64,000 nt of DNA from UBA3937 sp050951585 (lineage in GTDB: Bacteria; Bacillota; Peptococcia; DRI-13; DTU073): assembly GCA_050951585.1 (NCBI GenBank), contig JBMNJI010000010.1, positions 12,361 to 76,360 on the forward strand, in the 5' to 3' direction. The notes beneath the pieces were generated by a model. That model did no database searches. It was given only the letters and a program-made list of their open reading frames with translations, and was not told where the DNA came from. A program made the translations under genes and the position numbers. This document shows, one piece after another, positions 7,083-16,424 of this stretch. Numbering within the stretch: position 1 is the first letter of the stretch; each line of letters opens with the position of its first letter.

Positions 7083-8099
7083 TCAGACCCGGCGATACTT
7101 CTTCAAGAGCAAGGTATTTAAGGTCATAAACAAAACAGAGCAAGCAAAAATAATTCCCAAATCCCAAGCGATGACCGCAAAGCCGTTTCCCCTGATCATT
7201 ACCTCGGTCAATGCATCGGCAATATAATACAAGGGCATCACATAACCAACGACCTCAATCCCGGCGGGTAGATCAAATAAACCGGAAAAGAAAATCTGTG
7301 GCACAATAATCAAGGGAATGAACTGAATCATCTGAAACTCGTTATTGGCCAGGGTAGACATTAGAATCCCCAAAGTAAGCGCAAGCACAGCTGACAATAA
7401 GGTAATCAGCAAAATCAAGGCAAAGGAGCCGATCATCATTACCTTGAGCACGTAAACACAGTACCAGGAAATCAGAAAAGATTGCAGGACAGTCACCAGA
7501 CCAAATCCCAGGACATAACCGGTAACGATCTCCCAACGCCTGATGGGCGTGGAAAGGAGCTTCTCCAAAGTCCCTGAGTTTCTCTCTTGTAAAAAGGAGA
7601 TACCCGACACTAAAAATACGAAAAAGAAAATGATAAAGCCGATGAGGGTTGCCCCGAAATTATCAAATGTGGGCAAATCCTCCTGCCCGTATACATAATT
7701 AACCTCTGATTTAAGATCCGGACGGGAAAACAGCACGGAGTTTTTCGCTTGTTCCATCGCGGCCAAGGCGACTTTTGCCTTAGTAGGATTACTGCCGTCT
7801 ATTTCAATATAAGATTTGCCACCAATTATGCTGATGCTGGCAATGACATCGCCTTTTTCCAGAGCCAGGCGCGCCCCAGGCTCATCATAGCGGATCCCCC
7901 TGATGTTTTGTTCTTCAAGCTGATCCTCAAACCCCGCCGGGGCATTAATCACCGCCACATTCACGATGGGAACCGTTTCGGCCAGAATAAAATAAACCAG
8001 CGTGAGAAGAAAAAGAGGAGCAACCAGCATCAAGGCCAAAGTACGCCGATCATGCCGCAATTGATTTATAATTCGGAAAGCTAAAGCCCTAACTCTCAT
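7083..8099 (-). CDS. ABC-2 type transporter permease (YhiH/YbhR-like)
   Basis: Membrane subunit of a drug/lipid-type ABC exporter. From the start used here it has 338 residues: one N-terminal membrane helix (TLALMLVAPLFLLTLVYFIL), a large extracellular domain (about residues 45-150) and five further helices, the normal ABC-2 layout. The conserved NSGTLEKLLSTPIRRWE coupling segment is present. The ATG at 8097-8099 follows GGAGG and overlaps the ATPase stop by 11 bases. The frame is open upstream inside the ATPase gene, but that extension lacks a ribosome binding site. Confidence 0.88.
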   Translation of the reverse strand: MRVRALAFRIINQLRHDRRTLALMLVAPLFLLTLVYFILAETVPIVNVAVINAPAGFEDQLEEQNIRGIRYDEPGARLALEKGDVIASISIIGGKSYIEIDGSNPTKAKVALAAMEQAKNSVLFSRPDLKSEVNYVYGQEDLPTFDNFGATLIGFIIFFFVFLVSGISFLQERNSGTLEKLLSTPIRRWEIVTGYVLGFGLVTVLQSFLISWYCVYVLKVMMIGSFALILLITLLSAVLALTLGILMSTLANNEFQMIQFIPLIIVPQIFFSGLFDLPAGIEVVGYVMPLYYIADALTEVMIRGNGFAVIAWDLGIIFACSVLFMTLNTLLLKKYRRV

Positions 8100-8880
8100 C
8101 CTGCTGGCCTCCGTAATAGAGAAAAGCTTCTTCAATACTCTGGGCGCCGATGCTTTTCTGCAGTTCCTGAGAAGTGCCTTTGGCAATCAAGCGACCAGCC
8201 CGCATCATCGCAAGATTATGACATTTTTCCGCCTCATCCATCACATGGGTAGTCACCAGGATGGTCACCCCTTGTGCCGCTAATTTATATAATTCTGCCC
8301 AGATATTTTTTCTTAAGAGGGGATCAATCCCGACAGTAGGTTCATCCAAAACCAAAACCGGTGGATTATGCAAAATAGCCATCGCCAAGGAAAGCCGCCG
8401 CTTCATCCCGCCGGAATATGCCCGCACAGGCTTATTAAGGTCGTCGGAAAGGTTGACCAACTCCATGACCTCTGCTGTGCGTCTTTTTATTTTTGCCTTA
8501 TTCATTCCGTAAATTGCCCCGAAAAACTGTAGATTCTCGGCCGCCGTCAGTGAGTCATAAAGGGCATCGGACTGCGCCATATACCCCACCTTGTTCATTA
8601 AACTGAGTTGGGGCATCGCTTCCCCTAAAACATAAGCCTCACCGGAAGTAGCCTCCAGGATTCCGGCAATAATCTTCACCATCGTCGTTTTCCCACAACC
8701 GGAGGGACCAAGCAAGCCATAAATTTGCCCGAAGGGAATCTCCAAGTTAATATCCTTAAGGACATGCTTTTGCCCAAAGTATTTATGCACATTGCGCACA
8801 ACAATGCCATAAGGACTATCTACACCGGATGAAGATGCATTATTCTGCGCCTTTTGGGGGCTGATCAATCCCTTTAACAT
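8089..8880 (-). CDS. ABC transporter ATP-binding protein
   Basis: A 263-residue nucleotide-binding subunit. Walker A is GPSGCGKTT (around residues 58-66), the ABC signature is YSGGMKRRLSLA, Walker B with catalytic Glu is LVLDEPTVGIDP, and the switch histidine is in VTTHVMDEAEKC. The DRA-like sequence and a C-terminal extension after residue 230 match exporters of the drug/antibiotic-resistance type. It is the first gene of the three-gene exporter operon, with AAGGAGGG six bases before the ATG. Confidence 0.93.
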   Translation of the reverse strand: MLKGLISPQKAQNNASSSGVDSPYGIVVRNVHKYFGQKHVLKDINLEIPFGQIYGLLGPSGCGKTTMVKIIAGILEATSGEAYVLGEAMPQLSLMNKVGYMAQSDALYDSLTAAENLQFFGAIYGMNKAKIKRRTAEVMELVNLSDDLNKPVRAYSGGMKRRLSLAMAILHNPPVLVLDEPTVGIDPLLRKNIWAELYKLAAQGVTILVTTHVMDEAEKCHNLAMMRAGRLIAKGTSQELQKSIGAQSIEEAFLYYGGQQDES

Positions 8881-8938
8881 CCTTGCCCTCCTTCAACTCA
8901 GATTCTCAATATCCCTTCTTCACTCATGTTTAATTATA

Positions 8939-10051
8939 TCATTCTACATCAAATACTTGTGATACTTCTTTTAACCGTTCGACGATGGCGATCTGCTGTG
9001 GGCAGTGCTGTTCACACTGCTTGCAACCGATACAGTCAGCTGCTTTGCCATCGTGCTCTGTTAAATTATAATAATAACTCCTGTGGGAAGGCACCAATCT
9101 AAACTGCTTCTGGTTATTATACAGAGAAAAAAGTTTGGGGATCGGAATCCGCTGGGGGCAACCTTCCACGCAGTAACCACAGGCGGTGCACGGGATGGCA
9201 ATACTGCGGTTAATTATCGCGCGTGCCTTTTTAATAAGCTCCTTTTCTTCGTTGTTCAACGGTTTGAAATCCTGCATATAGGCCGTATTATCCACGATCT
9301 GTGCCAAGTCGCTCATCCCGCTGAGTACCATAAAAACATTATCCAAAGATGCCGCAAAACGGACTGCCCAGGAAGCGATACTCATTTTTGGATCATAATT
9401 CTTAAAAATCTGCTCGGCTTCTGCCGGTACATTAGCCAGGGAACCTCCTTTAACCGGTTCCATCACAATAATTGGCTTGTGATACTTTACCGCTGTTTCA
9501 TAACACTTCCGGGCTTGAATAGTTTCATTATCCCAATCAATATAGTTTATCTGCAACTGCACAAATTCCATCTCCGGATGTTTTGCTAAAATCTCCTCCA
9601 GCAACTCGACCTTGTCATGGAAAGAAAAGCCGATATGTTTCACCTTTCCGTCGGCTTTCAACTTTTTCACAAAGTCAAACCCGCCATGTTGCAAAGTGTT
9701 GGCATAGTTTTTCGCACCAAGGGTATGCAGTAAATAATAATCAAAATAAGTAACGCCGCATTTTTCTAACTGCTCAGCGAAAATTCTCTGGTAATCATCA
9801 TTTTTCGTAATTAAAAAAGTGGGCATCTTATCGGCAAGCAGATATGTCTCCCGGGGATGTCTTTCCACCAGCGCTTTGCGCGTGGCAACCTCACTCAAAC
9901 CCTGATGATACCGATAAGCCGTATCAAAATAAGTAAAACCTTGCTTGAGATAATAATCCACCATCTTCTGCAGAAGTTCCTGGTTAATACTTTGCGGGTT
10001 TCCTTCATCTGTAAGTGGTAACCGCATTAGACCAAATCCTAATTTCTTCAT
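8939..10051 (-). CDS. Aldo/keto reductase with C-terminal 4Fe-4S ferredoxin domain
   Basis: A 370-residue oxidoreductase. Residues 1-270 form the aldo/keto reductase barrel with the catalytic Asp-Tyr region (FDTAYRYHQG) and the Lys of LLADKMPT. Residues 285-360 hold two cysteine clusters, CTACGYCVEGCP and CIGCKQCEQHCP, typical of a two-cluster bacterial ferredoxin domain. This architecture is common in anaerobes; the substrate is unknown. It has GGAGG before the ATG and is separated by 58 bases from the ABC operon, so it may be transcribed into it. Confidence 0.9.
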   Translation of the reverse strand: MKKLGFGLMRLPLTDEGNPQSINQELLQKMVDYYLKQGFTYFDTAYRYHQGLSEVATRKALVERHPRETYLLADKMPTFLITKNDDYQRIFAEQLEKCGVTYFDYYLLHTLGAKNYANTLQHGGFDFVKKLKADGKVKHIGFSFHDKVELLEEILAKHPEMEFVQLQINYIDWDNETIQARKCYETAVKYHKPIIVMEPVKGGSLANVPAEAEQIFKNYDPKMSIASWAVRFAASLDNVFMVLSGMSDLAQIVDNTAYMQDFKPLNNEEKELIKKARAIINRSIAIPCTACGYCVEGCPQRIPIPKLFSLYNNQKQFRLVPSHRSYYYNLTEHDGKAADCIGCKQCEQHCPQQIAIVERLKEVSQVFDVE

Positions 10052-10147
10052 TGCTACGCCTCCGATTACATTTAAGTATTTTGTCTTTGCTGTTGCTACC
10101 TTTTATCTGCCATTTCCACTTGTTCATATCTTGCGCCGATTTCTTTT

Positions 10148-11107
10148 TTACCCTGCATTTCTAAGGCGTTTTAAGGTTTCCTTTAACCGACAATAACCGG
10201 CTTCCGGATCGTCGGTGTCCAGTACGGAATTTTCCAAAGGGCAAATGCCATCGCCTGTCCGATTGCTGAGCTTGGCGATCAGTTCCCCATAATTTACTTG
10301 AAAGCCGCGCGCCATTAAATAAGCGCAACCGGCAGTACTCACCACTAACCCATAGGCCCCTTTCGCCCCGCCCAGCACAAGCAGGAGAGCGGCCGCTTTT
10401 CCAATGACCTTATCAACCACAAACGCACCCTGCAAAAGCTCCGGCTCCTTTTCGTAGATTGAAAGCAAAGGGGCAACACCCTGACCACTGACTGTGCGCA
10501 TGATTCTATCGTTTTTGATCAGTACGCAGCTTGCTTTTCCGTCCTTAATCATTTGCCTGGCCTTTTCCAAGGACAATTTTTTAATTTCCGCACCATAATG
10601 CGAATGACGCTGAGCAGCCGAGACAATGATCGGCACCAATAATAATTGGCTGATTATCCCCGGAATTCCTTCTATTATTGCTCCGGTTACTGATAAGGCC
10701 CGCAATACTCCGTGATTAGCCAGGAGTAAAGCCGTAAAGATCAAACCATAGACTACCCGTCCGCACAACATGGCAAGCAGCATGGAGGGATAAAGCGGCA
10801 TTCTGCCCTTTTGATAAAGAAGCCCACTCAAAAGCCCATAAGTAAAAAGCTCCCCCGCCATGATTGGAAGCATCGGAAAAAACGGCGGCATCCCCGTGGT
10901 CATGCTGGAAAGAAGAGGAATCATCAAACCTCCCAAAGCACCGTACAGCGGGCCGCAGAGCAGTCCCATGAGAAACACCGGGATATGCATTGGTAAAAGT
11001 ACTGTTCCGGGTATGCCGTAAGCATGAGCAGTGAAATAGGGCAACAAGAGACCAAGAGCGACAAGTAGACCGGATAAGACAATACGATGAGCTGCGCTTT
11101 TCAACAA
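10148..11107 (-). CDS. ECF-type substrate-binding membrane protein fused to DUF1893 domain
   Basis: A 319-residue two-part protein. Residues 1-170 hold five to six membrane segments and resemble S-components of energy-coupling-factor vitamin importers (RIVLSGLLVALGLLLPY start, PMHIPVFLMGLLCGP motif). Residues about 178-315 match DUF1893 (the TM1506 family, a cytidine-deaminase-like fold), seen in KASCVLIKNDRIMRTVSGQG and LLVLGGAKGAYGLVVS. DUF1893 proteins usually stand alone. No ECF ATPase or T-component is in the window, so it would use a shared module. Start: TTG-TTG with AAGGAG eight bases before the first. Substrate unknown. Confidence 0.7.
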   Translation of the reverse strand: MLKSAAHRIVLSGLLVALGLLLPYFTAHAYGIPGTVLLPMHIPVFLMGLLCGPLYGALGGLMIPLLSSMTTGMPPFFPMLPIMAGELFTYGLLSGLLYQKGRMPLYPSMLLAMLCGRVVYGLIFTALLLANHGVLRALSVTGAIIEGIPGIISQLLLVPIIVSAAQRHSHYGAEIKKLSLEKARQMIKDGKASCVLIKNDRIMRTVSGQGVAPLLSIYEKEPELLQGAFVVDKVIGKAAALLLVLGGAKGAYGLVVSTAGCAYLMARGFQVNYGELIAKLSNRTGDGICPLENSVLDTDDPEAGYCRLKETLKRLRNAG

Positions 11108-11330
11108 TCATTCCACTCCTTATCTTTAGACATTATTGCAACATCTGGTACGAAAAAAGCGGGGTGCCGGAGAGCTGCAAAATTAAATTGGATGATCTTC
11201 AATTGTATAAAACCTACATAAAAGTATATCACATAACAATAGCATATTTCGAGTTCTTTAAAGTACCGTGCACAACCTGTAACCCTCGAGAATAAGATAT
11301 ATAAACATGCCTATGAAAGGAAGGAACGAT

Positions 11331-11879
11331 ATGTACGATTTTAATTGCTCATATCCATGCCCATACTACGCATATACGCCAATGTATAACAATAATATGG
11401 GAATGTGTCCTTATCTGAACTGGTATAGTACCCCGGTATCCTATCCGAATTTTCCGACCGAGTGTATCAGCTTGAAGGATTATGGACCGGAGCCATTTGT
11501 CGTGAATATTGAGGAAGCCACAAAGCAAAACAATAATTTTCGTCTTGCTTTATGGACAGGATGCCATTTGCAGCTTACCTTGATGAGCATCAGGGCTGGG
11601 GAGGAGATCGGGTTAGAGATGCATCCCAACACCGACCAGTTTTTACGCATTGAGCAGGGCCAAGCCCTTGTCCAGATGGGGAAGAGAAAAGATTGTCTGG
11701 ATTTCCAAAGAAGAGTCTGTGAAGATTATGCGATCTTCATTCCTGCCGGTACATGGCATAATGTGATTAACACCGGTTCTACGCCACTAAAACTGTACTC
11801 TATTTACGCGCCGCCGGAGCATCCGCGCGGGACTGTTCAGCAAACTAAACAAGATGCTGAAAAACATCACGTGTGCTGA
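11331..11879 (+). CDS. Cupin-domain protein with Tyr/Cys/Pro-rich N-terminus
   Basis: A 182-residue protein on the plus strand. The first 45 residues are rich in Tyr, Asn, Cys and Pro, as seen in some spore-coat-like proteins. The rest is a single cupin barrel with metal-ligand motif GLEMHPNTDQFLRIEQG (His, Asp/Glu pattern) and second motif PAGTWHNVINTG. Such proteins bind metal and often sugar-like ligands; the function here is unknown. The ATG at 11331 follows AAGGAAGG at six bases; an in-frame ATG at 11307 lacks a site. Its transcript would converge on azlD and be separated by the terminator at 11928-11960. Confidence 0.75.
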   Translation: MYDFNCSYPCPYYAYTPMYNNNMGMCPYLNWYSTPVSYPNFPTECISLKDYGPEPFVVNIEEATKQNNNFRLALWTGCHLQLTLMSIRAGEEIGLEMHPNTDQFLRIEQGQALVQMGKRKDCLDFQRRVCEDYAIFIPAGTWHNVINTGSTPLKLYSIYAPPEHPRGTVQQTKQDAEKHHVC

Positions 11880-11927
11880 TCCTTCCATTGTATTACCTAT
11901 ACCAAGTAAAACAGCGTATAAGTATCG

Positions 11928-11960
11928 AAAAAGGAGCGTCTCTCAAAAGCAGAGGCGCTC
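11928..11960 (-). terminator. Intrinsic terminator of azlCD
   Basis: The stem GAGCGTCTCT (11934-11943) pairs with AGAGGCGCTC (11951-11960) with one mismatch. On the minus strand it is followed by CTTTTTC. It lies between the convergent cupin and azlD genes. Confidence 0.7.
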
Positions 11961-11973
11961 TATCACTACTAAT

Positions 11974-12309
11974 CTATACAAAAACTGCTTGCACAAGCAC
12001 CATGTAGATAACTGTTCCTGCCCCAATACTGAGTAGTGTATTCTCCTTCCAATTATGAAGGATAATAATGCAAATAATCGCTACTGCTTCCGGGATCCCA
12101 TAGGCAGGGCCTTTAAAATTAACACTTTTGAGGCAATATACTACCAAAAGCCCAATCGCCGAATAGGGCAAAACCTGACCTAGATAACTGAGATAAGAAT
12201 TATTTGCTTTAGAGCCTTTAAAGATCAGAAAAGGCAAGAACCTGGTGATCATCGTCCCAAGCGTGACCATGCAAATAATGATTAATGCTTGAAAAGGTGT
12301 TAAATTCAT
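11974..12309 (-). CDS. azlD: Branched-chain amino acid exporter small subunit AzlD
   Basis: A 111-residue membrane protein with four hydrophobic segments, of the AzlD family (FQALIIICMVTLGTMITRFLPFL). With AzlC it forms a BrnFE-type exporter of branched-chain amino acids and analogues. The start codon overlaps the azlC stop (ATGA), preceded by GGAGGGGGAAGG inside azlC. The frame is open further upstream within azlC, but that part does not look like AzlD. No leucine-responsive regulator is adjacent. Confidence 0.9.
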   Translation of the reverse strand: MNLTPFQALIIICMVTLGTMITRFLPFLIFKGSKANNSYLSYLGQVLPYSAIGLLVVYCLKSVNFKGPAYGIPEAVAIICIIILHNWKENTLLSIGAGTVIYMVLVQAVFV

Positions 12310-13058
12310 TGTCCTTCCCCCTCCGTCAGTGCCTTCTTCTCTGTATATCCTTGCCGGGAAACGGTCAAAACTACTAATATAGCCAGCATGGAAGGGATAA
12401 TGAATTTCCCTGGTCCAAAAACAACTAAACAAACAAGCGAACAGAAAACACCGATCACTGCCGGCTTATGGTCTTGCTGCGTATTCCACTGTCCTACAAA
12501 GATGACCACAAATAGTGCCGTCAAGACAAAATCAAGACCTTTGGTATTAAAGGAAACCAGCGAACCTAAAAGCCCCCCAAGTGCGGAGCCAAGGACCCAA
12601 TAGCTATGGTCAAGCATCGTTACGAAAAACATAAACCAGTGACGGTTTACGCCTGCCGGTGGCTCAGTTGAACATAGAATGGAAAAAGTTTCATCACACA
12701 GGCCAAAGATCAGATATGGTTTTAATTTACCGGCGCCTTTGTATTTATCCAGCATGGAAATACCATAAAATAAATGCCGGGCGTTTACCATCAAGGTCAT
12801 GAGCAAGGCAGAGACCGGATTGAAAACTGAGGTAAGAAAAGTAATGGCCACATATTGCGCCGAACCGGCAAAGGCCAGAAGACTAAACAAAAATGTCCAG
12901 CCAACACCATAACCCTTGCTGTTCATTAAGATCCCAAAGGCAATCCCGATGAAAGTAAAACCTGCTAAGACAGGAATGGTATGGGGAAAGGCTGCTTTTA
13001 ATGCTTTGATTTTTTCGTGCAAGTTTTTCACCTCATCATGCTTCATCAAAAAGTACAT
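12306..13058 (-). CDS. azlC: Branched-chain amino acid exporter large subunit AzlC
   Basis: A 250-residue protein of the AzlC family with the typical segments AFPHTIPVLAGFTFIGIAFG, FAGSAQYVA and NARHLFYGISM, and about six to seven membrane helices. It is the large subunit of a BrnFE-like branched-chain amino acid exporter. The ATG at 13056-13058 has no strong ribosome binding site, and an ATG four codons on (13046) is equally possible. It overlaps azlD by four bases. Confidence 0.92.
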   Translation of the reverse strand: MYFLMKHDEVKNLHEKIKALKAAFPHTIPVLAGFTFIGIAFGILMNSKGYGVGWTFLFSLLAFAGSAQYVAITFLTSVFNPVSALLMTLMVNARHLFYGISMLDKYKGAGKLKPYLIFGLCDETFSILCSTEPPAGVNRHWFMFFVTMLDHSYWVLGSALGGLLGSLVSFNTKGLDFVLTALFVVIFVGQWNTQQDHKPAVIGVFCSLVCLVVFGPGKFIIPSMLAILVVLTVSRQGYTEKKALTEGEGQ

Positions 13059-13170
13059 AGATATTTTACTATTATACTACCATTGTACTATTTCGTCACG
13101 GGGGCACTCTTCCCGAAGTTGTGCACTCTCGCGAAGTCTCTTGCGAAGTGAAAAACTCCCAATGCTACTT

Positions 13171-13214
13171 AAAAAGCCCCCAAGACTTATTAAAGGAAGT
13201 CTTGGGAGCTTTTG
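13171..13214 (-). terminator. Intrinsic terminator after the frameshifted lipoprotein gene
   Basis: A strong stem (GCCCCCAAGACTT, 13176-13188, with AAGTCTTGGGAGC, 13197-13209) is flanked by an A-run on one side and TTTT on the other, so it may work in both directions. Its minus-strand T-tract fits termination of the lipoprotein gene ending at 13244. Confidence 0.75.
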
Positions 13215-13243
13215 TGATAATAGATGGCCAGCATTCATTCTTA

Positions 13244-14181
13244 CTACATACCAATGTTTTCATTTGCTTGAAGAGCATCACCATTTAAAATCTTTTCTAC
13301 TTCTTCATATCCTGCAGGAAAGGCGTAGTTATAACGGGCAGGAAGTGCGAAAACATATTTACTATTGCGAGCCAGTTCTTTTGGCCCTATTGGGGCGGCT
13401 CCGATATGAAATTTTTCCTGCTCCAGGGACTTCCATTGTTTCAAAGTAAAGATCATAATCGGAATATCCTGCCGTTTTTTTGCCGCTGTCCACTCCGGAT
13501 GTCTAATCAAAATCATTGGACCTGTTTCTGCAACTTCTCCCTCATTGGATTCAGCAAGGGATAAACCCTCCCATTTTTCAGTGATAATCTGATAGTCTTT
13601 CCAGCCTGCCGGCAGGGAAAAGCTAAAGCCATACTGGGTATTCTTATAACTTACTGCACTATCGTCCTCATACTCGCCGATATCGGCTTTGTTAATTAAC
13701 CATTTCCCGTCTGTTTTCCCGACAACCAGGGTAAGTGGTCTCTTCGCCGCGATTTCATCGCTTTCTATACTTGTGATTTCAATGATTTCCGCTTTCACCT
13801 CATAGGCCTCTTCTGATACCTTCTCCGTATCTAAGATTACGATGCAATCCGGCCAGGGACTTGAAGTTAACCTTCCGGGAGCATTGACAGGGTCCTGCAG
13901 CCATTGTTCAAGTAATGTCGGGGATACAAACTCACTGTAGTTCTCCTGTATACTCTGTTCTAATACTTCTTCAGGTGCTAAAAGAGATACTAATTGCAGC
14001 CTCTTCCCGAAATTCTCAACTACCCTCTCAACTAAACTCTTTACTGTTGCCTCATCATTGTTTTGAGTATCAAGGCTCTGCTTTTGCAGTTCCCCGCCTG
14101 ATTTGAGACTGACCCACACTACAACCAACTATAGAAACGCTTAATAATAAGGTCATAGTTAATACTAATGCTTTCTTCATC
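13244..14181 (-). pseudogene. Lipoprotein gene broken by a frameshift near its 5' end
   Basis: The N-terminal part begins at the ATG near 14180 after a GAGGGG ribosome binding site. It reads MKKALVLTMTLLLSVSIVGC, a lipoprotein signal with lipobox IVGC, but this frame stops at 14070. The remaining roughly 280 residues lie in another frame from about 14100 to 13244 (SGGELQKQSLDTQ onward), with no start codon of its own other than a TTG without ribosome site. Removing one G from the GGGG run near 14096 would join them. The mature part has acidic, polar sequence and a PsbP-like NTQYGFSFSLPAGWKDYQI segment. The lesion may be real, a phase-variable tract or a sequencing error. Confidence 0.65.
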
Positions 14182-14402
14182 TTGTTCACCCCTCTTAAAA
14201 TTTTTGCTTTTTTAGCTGTTCTTACCTTCCCTTTTTCTTCTGACGCAAATATTTTTGTTTTGTTCCATGCTTTTTTTACCAAGAGCAGGCTTAACGGCAA
14301 ATACTTGGTCACAACATCCTAAATGGTGGAAGGTCCGCCTTTTATTTAGAAAACATGCGCACTTAAGCAACGGAGGAACTGGTGGATGAAGAGGAGACAA
14401 TC

Positions 14403-15275
14403 CTAAGGCTTGCTGAGTGAAACTACAGGAATCCAGATCTCGCTGTAAGCGTAATCCTTTTTCTCTTTATCCATTTTCGTAAAAGAAAAGGAAGGCGCAT
14501 TGATTACTTCATAGTTGGAAGAAGGAAGCCATTCCGCATAAATTCTCGCCATCGTTTCCTGCAATGTGGCAGGAAATGGTCCTTCATTGGGGAATACCGC
14601 CCAGGTACACGCCTCAACTGGCACTTTTACTAAGAGATCACTCACCTGGCTTTCCGTGGTGCAAACACCGATGAGGTGCGTTAAATACCCTTCTTCCCTT
14701 AAGAAATTGGCGTCCGCATCATAGGAAGCATTGACAATTTCGTAAGGCTCCATATTTTGGAGCGCATGCATTTCTTCCTTTTGGGCTTCCGTTATACTCA
14801 TGGCAAGCTTGACAATCTCGTTATTTACCCCTGCAAATTGCATCGGTACACGTGCACTTACCCCGACCAAATTAAACGCCGGTTTTTCTTCAATCCGAAA
14901 TTCCATCGCAGTTCCTCCTTTAACGGTTATGATGAAGGAAAGCTTGGGAAATGCTTTACTAAGGCCTTTTTTGCTTACATCTGACGGTAAAAATCCGCTC
15001 CATTTTTTAAAGGCCCGGGTGAAGCCGTCCAAGGACTGATAACCATATTTGAAAGCCACATCCGTTACCTTTTCTCCCCTTAACAGATCCTTGTTTGCCT
15101 CCGATAGTTTTCGGTTTTTGATGTATTCGCTAAGCGTCAATCCGGAAAGATAAAAAAAGATTTTGCGAAAGTGATAGTCGGAAACACCGGCAAACTCGGA
15201 AATCTTTTCAAGAGACAGGTCATCGGTCAAATGCGCTTCAATATAGTCAAGCACTTGATTCAGTTCCTTAAGCAT
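14403..15275 (-). CDS. AraC-family regulator with GyrI-like effector domain
   Basis: A 290-residue protein. Residues 5-105 contain the two AraC helix-turn-helix motifs (LSLEKISEFAGVSDYHFRKIF and VTDVAFKYGYQSLDGFTRAFK). Residues about 125-288 form a GyrI-like (SOUL/Rob-type) small-molecule-binding domain ending in SEIWIPV. Proteins of this design act as multidrug or stress regulators. AAAGGAGGG precedes the ATG. It stands alone, 220 bases upstream of the frameshifted lipoprotein; no target is evident. Confidence 0.88.
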   Translation of the reverse strand: MLKELNQVLDYIEAHLTDDLSLEKISEFAGVSDYHFRKIFFYLSGLTLSEYIKNRKLSEANKDLLRGEKVTDVAFKYGYQSLDGFTRAFKKWSGFLPSDVSKKGLSKAFPKLSFIITVKGGTAMEFRIEEKPAFNLVGVSARVPMQFAGVNNEIVKLAMSITEAQKEEMHALQNMEPYEIVNASYDADANFLREEGYLTHLIGVCTTESQVSDLLVKVPVEACTWAVFPNEGPFPATLQETMARIYAEWLPSSNYEVINAPSFSFTKMDKEKKDYAYSEIWIPVVSLSKP

Positions 15276-15372
15276 TAGCTCCCTCCTTTCATATCTGCAT
15301 CATACCAAAGCCTCCGGAACGTTGCTCGACTTTATTAAGACAAAATATATCGAACTAATTAATATTCCTGCG

Positions 15373-16332
15373 CTATTCTGTGACCAGGCTATTGTAGACA
15401 GTTAAGGCATCTGTAATATTATACTGTTCGGTATTGTGATCACCTTTGGCCCCGGCTGTAATCAAAATATATTCTTGCTCGCCCACTTGAGCGAGACTGG
15501 CCAGGCAGAGACCGGCCTCCCTGGTATATCCGGTTTTTCCTCCTAATAGTTTTCCTCCGCTAATGCTTGCGTTGCTAAGCACTTCACAGATCGTACTGTA
15601 AAATGTAATCCCGTCAGGATGCTTATTCGTTGGTCGCGTGGAATGGCGGGAGGAAGTGAATATTTCCCGAAAAGTATCATTCTGTAATGCATAGCTGAGA
15701 AGAACGGCAAGATCCTTGACGGTCGAATAATGCTCGGCCTCGTGCAGTCCGATGGTATTGGTAAAATTAGTATTATGCATCCCCAACACTGCCGCCTTTT
15801 GATTCATCATCCTGACAAAGTCCCGCTCCGACCCCGCAATTTGCTCCGCAAGCCCTCGACAAGACTCCGCGCCACTTGGAAGCAATACCCCATAGAGAAG
15901 ATCAAGGGCCCTGACCTTTTCCCCCGGCTGGAACCCGGCCATTGCCGCATGGGCCTGATAAAGCCCTTCAAAGGTTGAATTGGTAAGTTCGATTTCCTTC
16001 TGTAAATCCGGCAAATTCTCGATGGCCACAAGTGCGGTCATTATTTTGGTCAAAGAAGCCGGATAAATTCTTTCTTCGCTATTATTCTGTGCGATGATCA
16101 TTTGATCATTTAAACAAATCAGAATGGCCGAAGGACTCTTGAGAGTGTCAAAAGAGATGGACACAGACGTATGAAATGGCCTACTGCTGTCGTCGTCAAG
16201 GTTTTTCTCCAAGGGCTGTGTATGCTCCGCAAAAATTAGCGATTTGCATACAAAGGCAATGATGACGCCCACCAGCAAAAATGCGACAAAACAGCCTATT
16301 CGAGACTTGCTTCTTTTGCTTTTTCGTACCAT
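15373..16332 (-). CDS. Serine-type D-alanyl-D-alanine carboxypeptidase (S11 family)
   Basis: A 319-residue membrane-anchored enzyme that removes the terminal D-Ala from peptidoglycan stem peptides. A basic N-terminus (VRKSKRSKSRIG) is followed by one hydrophobic anchor. The active-site motifs are SLTK (SxxK), SGA in the place of the usual SGN, and KTG in GGKTGYTREAG. The C-terminal half-domain of classical DacA is missing, so it is a short form. Start: ATG at 16330-16332, nine bases after AAGGAG. It is the second gene after a VanR/VanS-like fusion (about 90 bases from its stop), which suggests a cell-wall-stress operon. Confidence 0.85.
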   Translation of the reverse strand: MVRKSKRSKSRIGCFVAFLLVGVIIAFVCKSLIFAEHTQPLEKNLDDDSSRPFHTSVSISFDTLKSPSAILICLNDQMIIAQNNSEERIYPASLTKIMTALVAIENLPDLQKEIELTNSTFEGLYQAHAAMAGFQPGEKVRALDLLYGVLLPSGAESCRGLAEQIAGSERDFVRMMNQKAAVLGMHNTNFTNTIGLHEAEHYSTVKDLAVLLSYALQNDTFREIFTSSRHSTRPTNKHPDGITFYSTICEVLSNASISGGKLLGGKTGYTREAGLCLASLAQVGEQEYILITAGAKGDHNTEQYNITDALTVYNSLVTE

Positions 16333-16424
16333 CAAAAACATCTCCTTATCCTGTGCTGCTATTATTGAACCACAAAAGAAGGAGCAATTTTTGAACATCT
16401 TCTTAGGAATTTCTTAAGATTTTC

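Noticed and set aside
11108..11330. Possible riboswitch before the ECF/DUF1893 gene
   Set aside because: I looked for TPP, preQ1, FMN, cobalamin and similar consensus cores and found none; only AT-rich sequence and a weak promoter-like stretch are present.
14212..14400. 62-codon minus-strand frame upstream of the broken lipoprotein
   Set aside because: No ribosome site, composition unlike a protein, and it overlaps the upstream region of the lipoprotein gene.
15373..16332. Assignment of the carboxypeptidase as VanY
   Set aside because: VanY of the VanA type is a metallopeptidase; this protein has serine S11 motifs (SxxK, KTG), so the name would mislead.
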